Positions 37,251 to 49,100 of a stretch of 64,000 nucleotides of DNA are shown one piece after another; within the stretch, counting starts at the first letter, position 1; every line of letters starts with the position of its first letter. Source of the DNA: Tetrahymena elliotti 4EA (Eukaryota > Ciliophora > Oligohymenophorea > Hymenostomatida > Tetrahymenidae); NCBI GenBank assembly GCA_000231825.2, contig JH720357.1, forward strand, positions 110,980-174,979, given 5' to 3'. A program made the position numbers and the translations under genes. The notes under the pieces were generated by a model that saw only the letters and a program-made list of their open reading frames with translations, had not been told where the DNA came from and searched no databases.

Positions 37251-37816
37251 TTTTGTAAGATCCACCCAATCTCTAGATAAAATGTAATTTAATTAATAAT
37301 GAAATTAATTTACATAGATTTCTATGGATTTAAGTAAATTTCAATAAAGAATAAAAAAAAAATTAAATGATTTTTTTTATTTTAGTAGCTGGCAAGAGTC
37401 AAACTTTTCTTTAAAATTTAATTACAAAATTTCAATTGAATTTTAGGAGACTTATCAAATTTGCTTATGAAAAATAGTTACTGAAATTTTTTATATAAAC
37501 CCATCTAAATCACCTAACATTTTTTTTATAAAGAAATGTAAAATTTTAATTGATATTTATTTATCTTTAACGTATTTTATTTTCCAAGTGAGGTATTTAC
37601 AAAAAAAGCAAAAAAAGAATCTTTTTGTGTGCTATTTTGTAATATGTGAAAATTTTAATATAAGTATGAAAAAATGAATAATTATTTCCAATGATTGATT
37701 CTTTGTAAAGAGTATGGTAGAGAAAAAATTTTTAATTTTTTTCTTTACAGTTTCAAATTTAAATCTTTAGAGAAAATAATATTCATAATATCCTTTAATA
37801 TTTAAAATTCTTGAAA

Positions 37817-37912
37817 AGCTCAGTGGTGCAGTTGGTAAGCATGCTCGATTTAACAATCCAAATGTCAAGTAAAAGCGTTTCGAGAGACAGAGGTTCGAAT
37901 CCTCTCTGAGCT
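37817..37912 (+). tRNA. Intron-containing tRNA-like gene, identity uncertain
   Basis: A 7-bp perfect acceptor stem (AGCTCAG with CTGAGCT), a D-arm (GTGC-AGTTGGTAA-GCAT) and a perfect 5-bp T-stem around loop TTCGAAT are present. The internal promoter matches pol III consensus: A-box TGGTGCAGTTGG (37824-37835) and B-box GGTTCGAATCC (37892-37902), with a T5 run right after the gene. The anticodon stem is CTCGA (37844-37848) with TCGAG. Between them lie 31 bases, that is a 7-base loop plus about 24 bases that would be an intron. If the loop starts TTTAA, the anticodon would be TAA (Leu). Position 37 would then be a pyrimidine, and leucine tRNAs normally have a long variable arm, which this lacks, so the identity is not settled. 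It could be a tRNA-derived element rather than a working tRNA. Confidence 0.6.
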
Positions 37913-37913
37913 A

Positions 37914-37918
37914 TTTTT
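37914..37918 (+). terminator. RNA polymerase III terminator (T5)
   Basis: A run of five T directly follows the acceptor stem of the tRNA-like gene, the usual pol III stop. The decayed copy at 38877 lacks such a run. Confidence 0.55.
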
Positions 37919-38876
37919 ATGTTTCCTTTTAAGTTAGCAAAATTCACTTAAAAAAGTACAGTCAAAAATATTTATATTATTTAAAAGAAGTTTCAAAAGC
38001 TTGAAAATAAATAAAAAAAAGAATTTCATTACAAAAAATTTTTTCCTCTCACAAAGCTTAATTAATATTTAATAATCACTAATGAATTAATTTCTTTTTA
38101 CAAGCAAATGATTAAACTAATACTTTCTTACTTATCTATTTTTAAATTTCAGACTTATTTTTTAACTTTTCTAATTTATTTTTTTATAAATATTAATAAA
38201 TTAGATAAATAAATGTAATGTAAAATAATATTTTTTGAGATGAATATCATGAAGCACCATTACAACATTGAGTGATTTGAATTTATTGGCAAAAAATAAA
38301 AAGTTAAACAAAAATTAGAAAAATATTTAACCATTAAAATTATTTTGATGTCATTTTATGAAAACATGTATTTAAATTAAAAGCTATATATTAGATTAAA
38401 TTTATATCTTATAATTTAGGAAATTTACCATTTAGTCTTATAAAAATAATAAATGTGAAGCTCAACACTTAAGAAAACTGTTTTATATTTGATTCTGCGT
38501 ATTAAATAGTATTTAAACAATAAATTTATTTATTTTTTAGAAAGAGCTAACAAAACATCCTTTTGAAATTAAAAAATAGTGTATTTATTATTGACTCTTT
38601 AAAATTGACATCAAATAATTGAAATTTATTCTTTTAATTTTCTTTTCAATAAAAAATACTTATTTTATGAAATAACTTTAAATTTTTTAATTCAATTATT
38701 TAGCCTAATTATTAATAATTAAATAAAATAAAAGAGTTTAAAAAAATGAATAAATTAATTTTGTAACTCTTTTGTGAAAAAAATTAAAAAATGGAAAAGA
38801 ACAATTTTGGATTTTGAATTGGATTATTTTCATGTATTAAAATTTAAAGTATATTTATTAACTAAAATTTTCTAAA

Positions 38877-38972
38877 GGCTCAGTGGTGCAGTTGGTAAGT
38901 ATTCTAGGTATTGAATCCATCTAGCTGGTGAAAAGCGTTTCTAGAGATAGAAGTTCTAATCTTCACTGAGCT
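38877..38972 (+). pseudogene. Decayed copy of the tRNA-like gene
   Basis: Same length and layout as the copy at 37817: acceptor ends GCTCAG/CTGAGC, the A-box is intact, and AAAAGCGTTTC is shared. The B-box is degraded to AGTTCTAATCT, the T-stem has a mismatch, position 33 of the anticodon loop is A instead of the invariant T, and there is no T-run after it. Confidence 0.6.
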
Positions 38973-41149
38973 ACTTACTGTTTATATTCCCTATTAGGCT
39001 AATAAAAAATGCAATCTAAAAAAATAAAAACTTTTGAAAGAGGTTTCAAAAAATACCTAATAAGAATTGAAAAAATTATCTTTCTAAAAGCTTAACATCT
39101 AATAATTGTATGTGTGTTAATTTCTTATTTTTTTATAAACAACTTACCTGTCTATTTTTAAATTTCAAACTTATTTTTTAACTCCTCTAATTAGATATAT
39201 TAATAAATTTTATTCATACATGCATTGAGAAATAATAATTTTTTAAGATGATATTGTAAAATACCATTAAAAAATTGAATGATTTGAAAATTTTTGTTAT
39301 CGCAGCTTACCTATAGATTTTTCTACAATTAAATCAAATGAATAACAAAAAATATATTTTATTTTTAATTGATAAATCAAATGGTGAAATAGAAAATTTA
39401 ACTGGAAGATCAAATATTCTAGTTATTTTTATGAACAATTTATATGAAATAATATGAAAATTTAATTAACTAAATATAGCATGAATAACAAATGATTGTA
39501 TGTATGTTTTAACTAAAATTAGCTTTTGCTATTAAAAATTATTTTCAAATTTTGGTTTTTTTTAACTTTTATTTTTAAAAATAATAAAGAGATGGTGTAT
39601 CTTTATAAGTAAATGAATTATTTTGATGAATAAAAATTAATTTTATGGTAAATAATAATTTTAAATAAATTTATTAAAGCGAAGAATAAAAATTTTTAAG
39701 TAATTATTACATGAATAAGTTTACTTACATTAAACTACAAAAATATTTTCTAAAAAATATTTTAACATAATTAAAAAAATAATAAAATATCAGAAAAGTA
39801 ATACTATTCAGGTATTTATTGAAATGAATTTTTGAACTAGCTTTATTTAATAGAAATAAATATAAAATAATTATCTAATATAAAATTTATAAAGTAAATA
39901 ATTCATAGTAATTTCATTTGATGTTTGGTTTGAGGATTAAATTAATTATATTTCTAATCTTTATATCTTTTTAGAAAATTCTACTTGAATGTAAATTTAA
40001 CTTACTTGAACGATTGAAAAATTAGATGAATTAATAATTGCAAACATATGATTTTGAATGATTAATAAATAGTGATAGTTATAATTACTAAAAATTGACA
40101 AAATTTGAATAATTAATTATTTTCTCTCAAAAATAGAACAAATAAATGACAAAAGTAATAAATTTTTAAATATTTGAATATTTCATGATATAATATTAAT
40201 TGTACTTTTTTTATTTAATGTAAAAATTCTTATGCAAATTTTGTCAACGCATTATTAGAGTAATTTATGAGTGAAAATGGTTGAAAAGAACTTTGATTTG
40301 AAGTATTTGAATGAAGAAAAATTAAATTCTTATTAATAAAAATATTGAATGGTTGTTTAAAAATTATTAATGTATAATCGATATTATTAGAGTAAATTAA
40401 AGCTAAACACCAGTAAAAAGAAAAAAAGAAAAAAAAAACTTGAAGTAAGTGACTGTTTATGTCTGAAAAAAAAGTGGCTGAGAATAAATAGATATAAAAC
40501 CACTATTATTTTCAAAATCTTAAAAAGGTAAATTTTACTTACAAGATTAAGCGAAAATAATCAATAAATATAAAAATAACCATATATTTTTTGGAAGAAA
40601 AAATTCAATCTTAAACGAATGAATGACATTTAGTCATATATACCTGTGTACTAAAATCAATTAATCTAGATATATTCGATCTTTTTAGATCAATAAATTT
40701 TTCAAAGTAATTACTATCTATTCACGAATAAACAAGATTAATAGCAAAAATAATTATTGCCTTAATAATCCAATCCATTCATTCATTTATTAATTATTTA
40801 ATTCATTCATATTTTAATTTAAATATTCATAAAACCTGAATTAATTTTGTATTACTCTTCATTTTTAATTGTATTTAACACTTGCATTTGGTTGCTAAGA
40901 AACTGATTGATTCGCTGAGAGATAAATGGATAGATAATTATGCCTTAATAAAAAAACACTTGATTTTCCATATATTTTTTAATGCAAACAAAAACAAGTG
41001 AAAGAAATATTAAATAAACAATCTTCTTACTAAAAAAACAATATTAATAATAAATATAGTAATTTTTTGTCAAATAAAAGGGAGCTATTAATTACCTACT
41101 TCTAATTTGACTTACAAACTCATTAGTACTCCTTACCCGTTTTCTTCAG
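38973..41149. other. Spacer upstream of the large Q/N/S-rich gene
   Basis: Contains the flank of the second duplication copy and then AT-rich sequence with simple CATT-type repeats near 40780-40830. No gene is supported. Confidence 0.5.
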
Positions 41150-44100
41150 ATGAAAGCAGCAGGTGCCAGGGAGAATATCAAACAGTTCGCTCCTTCATCA
41201 AATAAATTAAATCGAAACGAAGAAGCAGCAGCAGCTGAAAGTGATTTCAATTCTCTCTAGTAGTAAATGATGCCTTCTGCAAAGAGATCATTTTCAGCAG
41301 AAGGTACTGTAAAGAGAGGATCTAAGCTTCGAACTACAGTGAGAAATGAATTTTTTAATGGTTCAAAGAATACAAATCCAGATGAAGATTCTTAGTAAGA
41401 TTTATCTTGAGAAATATTTTGATTTAATTTTGTTTATCATGTACATTATTATTTATACATTTCATCATAATTAAAAGGTAAAAGAAGACTAATTTGGTTG
41501 TATTAAAGAGGTATAATAGTGCTTTTCCCAAAGATTTCTTTGGAAATGTTCGATAGTAATCTGAATAGGTCTAAAATAAGTTTAATCAAAACGATTCCTC
41601 TGCTGTCAATAACTAGGGCATCATCCCAACAGGATATACATATTCTATTCGCTAAGATTCATATTAATTTTTATAGTAACAGTAATAACAATAATAATAA
41701 TAGCTTAGTTTTTAAAATGAAAACCAAGGCTTTTAGAATTCTAAATTAACTCGTTAATAAATGTAGAATCTGAATCAAAGCTAATATCTTCATTAAAACA
41801 TGTATCCCCTCTAGCTCTAACAAGGTGTCAAATAAATGATTCCAAGTAACAATCAGGCAGCTCATAATTTTTCAAATAATTAAATATAGATAATAAACTA
41901 ACCTTATCCTTCTTCTTAATAAATTCAATTGTAGTAGCAGTAATATAAACAATACAGATGTTAAAGTGAGGCAGATTCACCAATAAAAAAATCTGCTTAT
42001 GACATTCTAGAGAATAACTCTAGAATCCCATAAATGACTTAAAGCGAATAAAAAATATAATATATGAGCTAGATTGCACAATAATAAATACCCCAATAAA
42101 TGAATGTTTAGTAATAGAATGCCTCTTCTTCTTAATCCTAATAATAATTTTAATAGTAAATACTATACCTCAAAAGTAACTCGATAAATAATTCTTAAAG
42201 CTATAATTAAAATAATATAAACCCAAACGCCAATAATTATCCTTCTTCTTAGATAGTTAGTGGAGAGAATTCACCATTAAAAGAATAGAAATTTAATAAT
42301 CAGGCATTTTTTTCTACTGCATCCTCTTAATGGAAACATATTTTTAGTAATAATAATCCATCCTCTTAATAAGTTTAACATTAAATTCCCAAAATACAAT
42401 AATACTAACCCACTAATTCTATTATTAAAAATTAATTAAAAATTCGCTAAAATATTCCTCCTAAACCCTAGTTCTAGCTATAGAATTTTGCACACTGTAA
42501 AACTGAATAGAATGAGGATTCTCTTCAATCCAATTCCAATAGCGTAAGTGATAATCCACGTAACTTAACTTCAAACAACAACAACAACAACAACAATAAC
42601 AACATAGATGCATTCAGAAATACAATAAATAATGATACACCAAAATTTACTTCTGATGATTCAACGACTTTGTCATCATAATAAAACTAAACAAATTCAT
42701 TTACTGCTGCAATAATTTAACAATAATTAATGCAAAGAATTTAAAATAGTAACCCAAATCAAATCTAAAATAAATCTTAATTCTCCTCAAATCAAAATGA
42801 ATAATTAAGAATAAAAATTGTTCAGTAACCTAACAACTCGACTTCATACCATATTCAAACCAAGTAAAAAAGAAAGAGCTAGGCAACTAGATCACAAAGC
42901 GAAATAAAGCTATCCAATTCTATTTAATACAATCAAAAAGCAGTATAAATTAATAATTTGAATAAGATTGAAAAGAATCATACATATTAAGAAGATGTCT
43001 CTCATATCCAAAATTAGAGTTAACATGATAAACATTTTGATCAGATAGAAGAAAAAAAAAATAACTTAAATTATGCTACTTTTTCTTCTTCTGCTTTGCT
43101 GAAGATTAATCATGCCAATTAAATCGAATAGAAAGAAAAATATTCAGAAAAAGAATAATTCTCACCATAACAACCATCAATTTTACTATAAAGTTCATCA
43201 AACAGTAATAATAATAATAGTTTATTAAATTCTTTGCAATTACAACAAAAAGTAACCATTAAATTAAAATAATCAGCTAATTAATTGAACAGTTCTTCTG
43301 GATCTGGTGAAGATAAATTAAATTTTAATTAGAGTCGCTAATTTTTTGATTTTTAAAATGAATCATAAAATGGACACGCTTAATCAATTAATGGTACTTA
43401 GAATGAAATTAACATTTTAGATAACAAATAGCTTTTGAACAAGGATTACTCTTGTTTTTAATTCAATTTATAACCTATTCCTGGAGTCATAAATCATGGG
43501 GTTCAAGCATAAAATGGCTTCTAAAACTATCATTTAAACAGTAGAAATACGAGTCCTGAAGATGACAGAAATGGAAAAGAAAATTTAATAAATTAAATAA
43601 ATAACATCTTCCAAAACAAAGTCAACATATTGGAAAAATAACATTCTTAAAAATCTAATTATTTAAATATTCTTAATTCCTAATAAATTGGATTAACTAA
43701 AAAAGTTTCTAGCAACAGCAGTGAGAATGCAAATGAGCAGAACTTCAGTAATTCTGAAATAAAAAATGGAAGTGTATAAAAATTTGCAAAAAATGGTGAG
43801 GAGTCCAAATATACAAATGAGTTTATTGAAGATCATATTAGACATTCAGAAAAATTAGCAAGTAGATCTTCTCAGTTAGAAGTTGAAAGCCCTTTGGAAA
43901 GAACATAAAATTTATCTAGAAAGAATTCAAATTCTTAAATACCTAAGCCATCTTCTATGAATAGTTCTGCAAAGAAGAAAAATAGAATTAAAGTAATTTA
44001 CCCTGCATAAATGGATCCAAATAATATTAACTAATCTTCCAATATGAGGACTCAATCAGAGGCAAATCTATCTGGAAGAAAGAAAACTAATTCAATAATC

Positions 44101-45354
44101 AAACCCTTCTAGTGTTAAAATAATTAAGAAAATAAGATTTCAAACTCAAATGAAGTAAGCAAAGATAATTTCTCTCCAGTACATTTTCATAGACTTAACA
44201 CAGAAGCTGATAAAGATTCAGAAAATGTTTAAAGCCAAAGTGATTTCACTAGAAAAGTTTTCTCAGTAAGCAGCTTTTAACAACTTGATTCATCAAATCA
44301 TCCTGATTCATCATAGTAGAAAAAGAGAGTGAGAAAACCAAAGAGTTATCACTCCTAGTCAGTATTTAATTTAAGCTCAAGCGATACTAAAAAAAAAATA
44401 GGATTTTTCAATTAATCTTAAGTGGGATCTTAAAATTAAGAAAGCACCTCTTCAAATAGTGTTACTTAAGTAATAGAAAATACCTAAATATCTAATTATC
44501 CAAATGGAAATTATAAAGAGAAATAACAAGATCAAATACAAAATTAAAATCAAATCGCAACAACAACTCTGCCTAAAATTTATACACATTAAAATACAGT
44601 TTCTTAAAATAAGCAGAACTTTACTAAGCCAAGAATGAGATTTAATTCCTACTAAAAATCAAAGACTGAGACATCTCCTAAAGATGATGAAAATTAAGAT
44701 AATTTTTCTTAGAGTATTTAATTTTAGAAATAAGCTCTGTCCAAAAAAAACATCATTAATTTATAGCCCCAGTCTTCTTTTTAGCAAACTTAGAAGAATA
44801 ATTAAACTATGAAGCTTAGTGATTTTATTTCTCTAACAGAAAAGAAACCAAATGTGGGCTAGTTAGATTATGAATAAAAGGTTAATAACACAAATGAAGA
44901 TACAAATAAGCAAAAAGATTAGTAAATATAAGTGAAAGCAAATCCTTTTTTGCAGTCTAATTTAAATCCAAGCCAATTTGAATTCAGCTTTAGAAACAAT
45001 TAATGCCAAAAAGAATCTGAAAAATAAATTAGTCAATAAATAAATAAGCATAAGATATAAAGTGACTCTTAGCAAACCTCTTCAATAAAGTCTATAGTTT
45101 AATCTCATAGTAATTAAAATTCAACAAATAATAATCACAACAATTAAATTTATGATAAAAGTTAATAGATTAACCATAATTAACTTAGTAATTAGCTCTG
45201 TAATTTCAAATTGCATATTAATAACTAACAAGAATTTTAATGTAAAGATGCTACAAGCATTAAGCTATCCTCCTCATAGCTTAAGCAACCGAACAAATAC
45301 CTTTCAGAAAAGAAATAGCTTATCTCACAGAATCTCAAAACTGATTACTCTTGA
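41150..45354 (+). CDS. Large Q/N/S-rich low-complexity protein (1373 aa, 2 exons)
   Basis: Exon 41150-41394, an 83-bp GT-AG intron (41395-41477, GTAAGA donor, AAAAG acceptor) and a 3877-base exon 41478-45354 ending in TGA are exactly in phase. The N-terminus is basic and Ala-rich (MKAAGARENIKQFAPSS). The remainder is dominated by Gln (mostly TAA/TAG), Asn and Ser. It has a run of seven consecutive AAC Asn codons near 42575-42600 and small basic clusters (KKRKSQATRSQS, KKKNRIKVIYP, QKKRVRKPKSYH). Cysteine is rare. No globular domain, coiled coil or membrane segment stands out. The basic clusters could act as nuclear or chromatin contacts, but that is speculation. It may be a scaffold or regulatory protein of the prion-like class frequent in ciliates. 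Confidence 0.85.
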
Positions 45355-46189
45355 GTGATTATTAAGTAGATAAAATATGATAAATACTAACAAGACATCA
45401 TGAATAAAATTTTATAAATAAAATATTTACAATAAACAAATAAAAAAATTAAATTATTAATACAAAAATAAGTTTTAAATAATAGAGCGCTTAATCTATT
45501 AAGCATTTATCAATAAATATATTTTAAAAATATAAAATATTTGTATTAAAATAAATTTTAAAAAAGATAATAAATTATTCTTTATATATTAGCATATCAA
45601 TTACTTTTGTTTCAAAAATACTCATTTGCATTTGCTTTTTTTACTATACTTACTTAGTCATGTATTCTAAAATAACTTTCTTAGTAAAAAAGATTAAACA
45701 TAATTTTTTTTAAAAACTACACAAAAAATTAAAAAAATTCTCCATAAATTTACAAAAATAAATATAAATTATCTACCCTTACTTATCAGTTTATTTGATC
45801 TATTCACTCCATCTATCTATATGAACACTACTATTATAGTAGAATGGAATTTGGTTTAAACCTTAAAATATTTTATGAAATAAAACTTCTTTTTTAAGGT
45901 ATGTATGAATTCTTAATTCTTTGATCTTATGAAAATTTTTATGTTTAATAAAAGGTTAGTGTTGTTTCTCAATGTTACTTACAAAAACCTATTTGAAGGC
46001 TTAACCTTCTAAATCTGAAAAATTTAAAATTAAATGTATGAAAACTGAAAAAAGGGTTAGATTAATCTCTAGTTGAGACTGTTAAAATAATATTAAAAAA
46101 ATCTAGATTATGGTTAATTCAGGATACACTAAGAATGTATATTTATAAATGTACAATAAAGATTCTTTTTAAAAATAATAACTCTATTT
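45355..46189. other. Convergent spacer
   Basis: AT-rich 3' flanks of the Q/N/S-rich gene (plus) and the cysteine-rich membrane protein gene (minus). No further feature is seen. Confidence 0.55.
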
Positions 46190-49100
46190 TCAAAGTTATG
46201 ATTATTTTACATTTAAAGCTTTAGAATCTTTGCGATTTTTAAAGAGAAAATAATTATTATTTAATATATTTGGTTTAAATTAAGTAATAATTTTTGCATT
46301 ATTTTGAATAGGATTGCTATCATATTAGTAGAGAGGTATTTAAATAAGCTTAGGATCTTAAGATTCATTTACACTTTGCAATTATTCAATAAATAAATGG
46401 GTTAAGCTTTCTCTATTTTTAATTTTATCAATGATTCTATTTAGATTGCTTCCAAACTTGAGCAAGAAAATAAAACAATATAAAGAAAAATAGATCCAAA
46501 CTAGATAATAAATAAAATTTCCTGAGACTAAATAATTATTCAAAGTGGATGAATCTATAATATAAGTACTATTTTTCATACTTGAGTAATATAAGTATGA
46601 AACATAAAGAGAAATTAAAACAGCCAACCAAACAAAAGATGAAACAATTTTGGACCCAGGCATCCATTTCACTTCAAAAGGAGATGTGAGAATGTCTAAT
46701 AGAGTACCACAACCTGATACAATAATCATGAAAATAATAGATACATTAGGAGAATTGTATAAAGTGATGACTACTAGCATATAGAAAAACTTTTTCACTG
46801 TATGAAAGAGTTTGTTATTTAGTTTAACATAGTGTTTTTTAAAATCTAAATACTCTACAAAGTGGAATAATCTATTGTATTTAAAATCTTTTTCTGACTG
46901 AGAGTTTAGAATTTAGTAAGTCTTATAGTAAAAGAATATGAAGCCTATGAGAAACAGACAGGAGAGGATAGCTGAAATACCATTTAAAGCATTCGAAAAA
47001 TTCATATTAGTAAATTATAAGAAAATGCTCAGCAAAATGTAGATAAGACGCACTTCTAGTAGACTGTAGAAGAAAGAAATCAAATGTTAATAATAATTTT
47101 TTCCTTAAAAGAACTTGTAATTAGATTCATCAAGATACTTAAAAGCAATTATAAATATTCCAGTAATTCCTAGAAGCACAAGACTTTCAGTTATGTTAAC
47201 TAAAAAGTTTGTGCTGATACCCATCTACTCATAAGGTAAGAAAGATTGTTAGTCACTTACATTTACACTGCCTCCAAAAATATTATACTCAGGATTTTTG
47301 TAGGAGTTAGATTGCATGTTGTTAAGGTTGTAATTGATCCATACTGGAGTGTATGGGAAAACAAACCTAGCAAATTAAGATATTAAAAGATGAGCATTCA
47401 AAGGTATAACAGTGTTAACTAATAATAATGTCGAAATAGGTGAAAGGCAATTCATAGCCATTAAAGGAATAGAAATATATCTTATAAATGAAAAAAATGA
47501 GTTATTCTATAATGAGTCTAGTAATTATTGCTATTTTTAAAAGCTATCTAACTCATCTGAACTAAACTTTAAAATAAAAGGCTAAATATTAAATTCAAAA
47601 ACAGCATTGTAGAATGATGGATTCAGTGGTACGCCCTTGATAGTACGGATAGCTGTATTATGATTGACTACAATTCTCATTGTTTTGGTGAAACAGCTTT
47701 ACTAGACATCTATATTGATATATCCTACATTCTTTTCATTGCTGTCATTTGAAACTGTTAAAATCAGATTATTATCACCTAATTAACCTGAGTTATTTTA
47801 CAAATTTCTTCTGTTGTGAACTATTTTTTTATTAAATATTTTTAAATATCTTTTGTAAAAAAATTTTAATTAAGTACGTGAGCCATCATTAGTGATTATT
47901 TTTATATCCAGCAAAGAGAGCCATTTAGATGTTGAAGCATTTTCTAGCTATTAGCCATCAGTTAATTCAATTTTTATTTTTGGTCTAAAATAGTACTTAT
48001 CAGATATAAGAGAAAACTGAACAGAAGTATATTCTCTGCAAAAACCATCATAATCTAGATATTGTGAACTATCTTTGCATTAGCAAAAACCTATACCTAC
48101 TAAATCTTTTACTAATTTTGCTTAACTGAAATCGTATTTGCATTTTGTGCATTGATTTTCTGCTCCCCCAGAGCAAGAAGCACAACTATTAAAATATTAC
48201 AAAAATAAATAAATATTTTTTTACAGCAAAAGATTTGATAAAGTTAAATTACTTTGAGAAACATTTTTTACAAGGACCACTAGAGTTAGTGTCATCATAA
48301 TATCCATCTCTGCAATCACAAGAAAATTTATTCTAAATTCTGAAAGTTTTACTTGGATCAGGACACACACAAGCACCTTATTCACAACTTGTACAAGAAC
48401 TACTGCAAGGAACGCACTTACCAGTTGAATCTAATACATCAGGTTCTACAAATTTAGCAGGGCAAGTGCAAAGAGGAGGATTAATTCTGTTGTTACTACA
48501 TGTTATGCATTTATCTTTATTTCCATCACATGTTTTGCATTTAGGATTGCAATCTAAATTTATATTTATAATTATTAGAAATAAATTAATTTTTTTTTAA
48601 AGTTGTAAAGAATCCAAAAAAAACTTATTTTTTGATCATAATTTGGCAAAGTTGTCAGTTAATTCATCAAATAAATTGTTGGAAAAATGTTTAGATTTTT
48701 AATTAGCAGTTATGAAATATATTAACCAATTTTTTAATTACAAACAATATTCACTGTGTATTAAATAATTTATTTTTAAAATTTAAGATATTTTCATTAA
48801 TAAAATTAAAATAGGAGAAGTATTTTCTCAAGGAATATTTTTAATAATGAAATATTTGTTTTACTAAATAGATAAATTAAAAAAAATATTTGTTTTTATT
48901 TGAGATAATTCATCAAAAAATGATTAACTATTTAATTCTAATTTTAGAAACATTATCAAAATAAATAAAAGAAAATAAAATAAAATGAATTAAAAATTAA
49001 GAAAATGAAATAATTTACCTTAGCATATAAAAGAGGAATCAGAAAATTTTCCTTCAGGACAATTGCAATTGTTTTATTAATCTCTACCTTATACACATGT

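Larger units (their letters stand above)
37817..39300. repeat. Degenerate segmental duplication carrying the tRNA-like gene
   Basis: Copy 1 (about 37817-38320) and copy 2 (about 38877-39300) are collinear, offset by about 1.06 kb. Both begin with the tRNA-like sequence and continue with shared blocks such as AAAGCTTAA, a CTATTTTTAAATTTCA block, ACTTATTTTTTAAC, ATTAATAAATT and GAATGATTTGAA/GAGTGATTTGAA. Copy 2 has more changes in the tRNA part. Confidence 0.65.

Noticed and set aside
37849..37879. Assigning the tRNA-like gene as a Gln suppressor tRNA (UUA/CUA anticodon)
   Set aside because: With the fully paired anticodon stem the anticodon would be TAA, not TTA or CTA, so it does not match the tRNA expected to read UAA/UAG.
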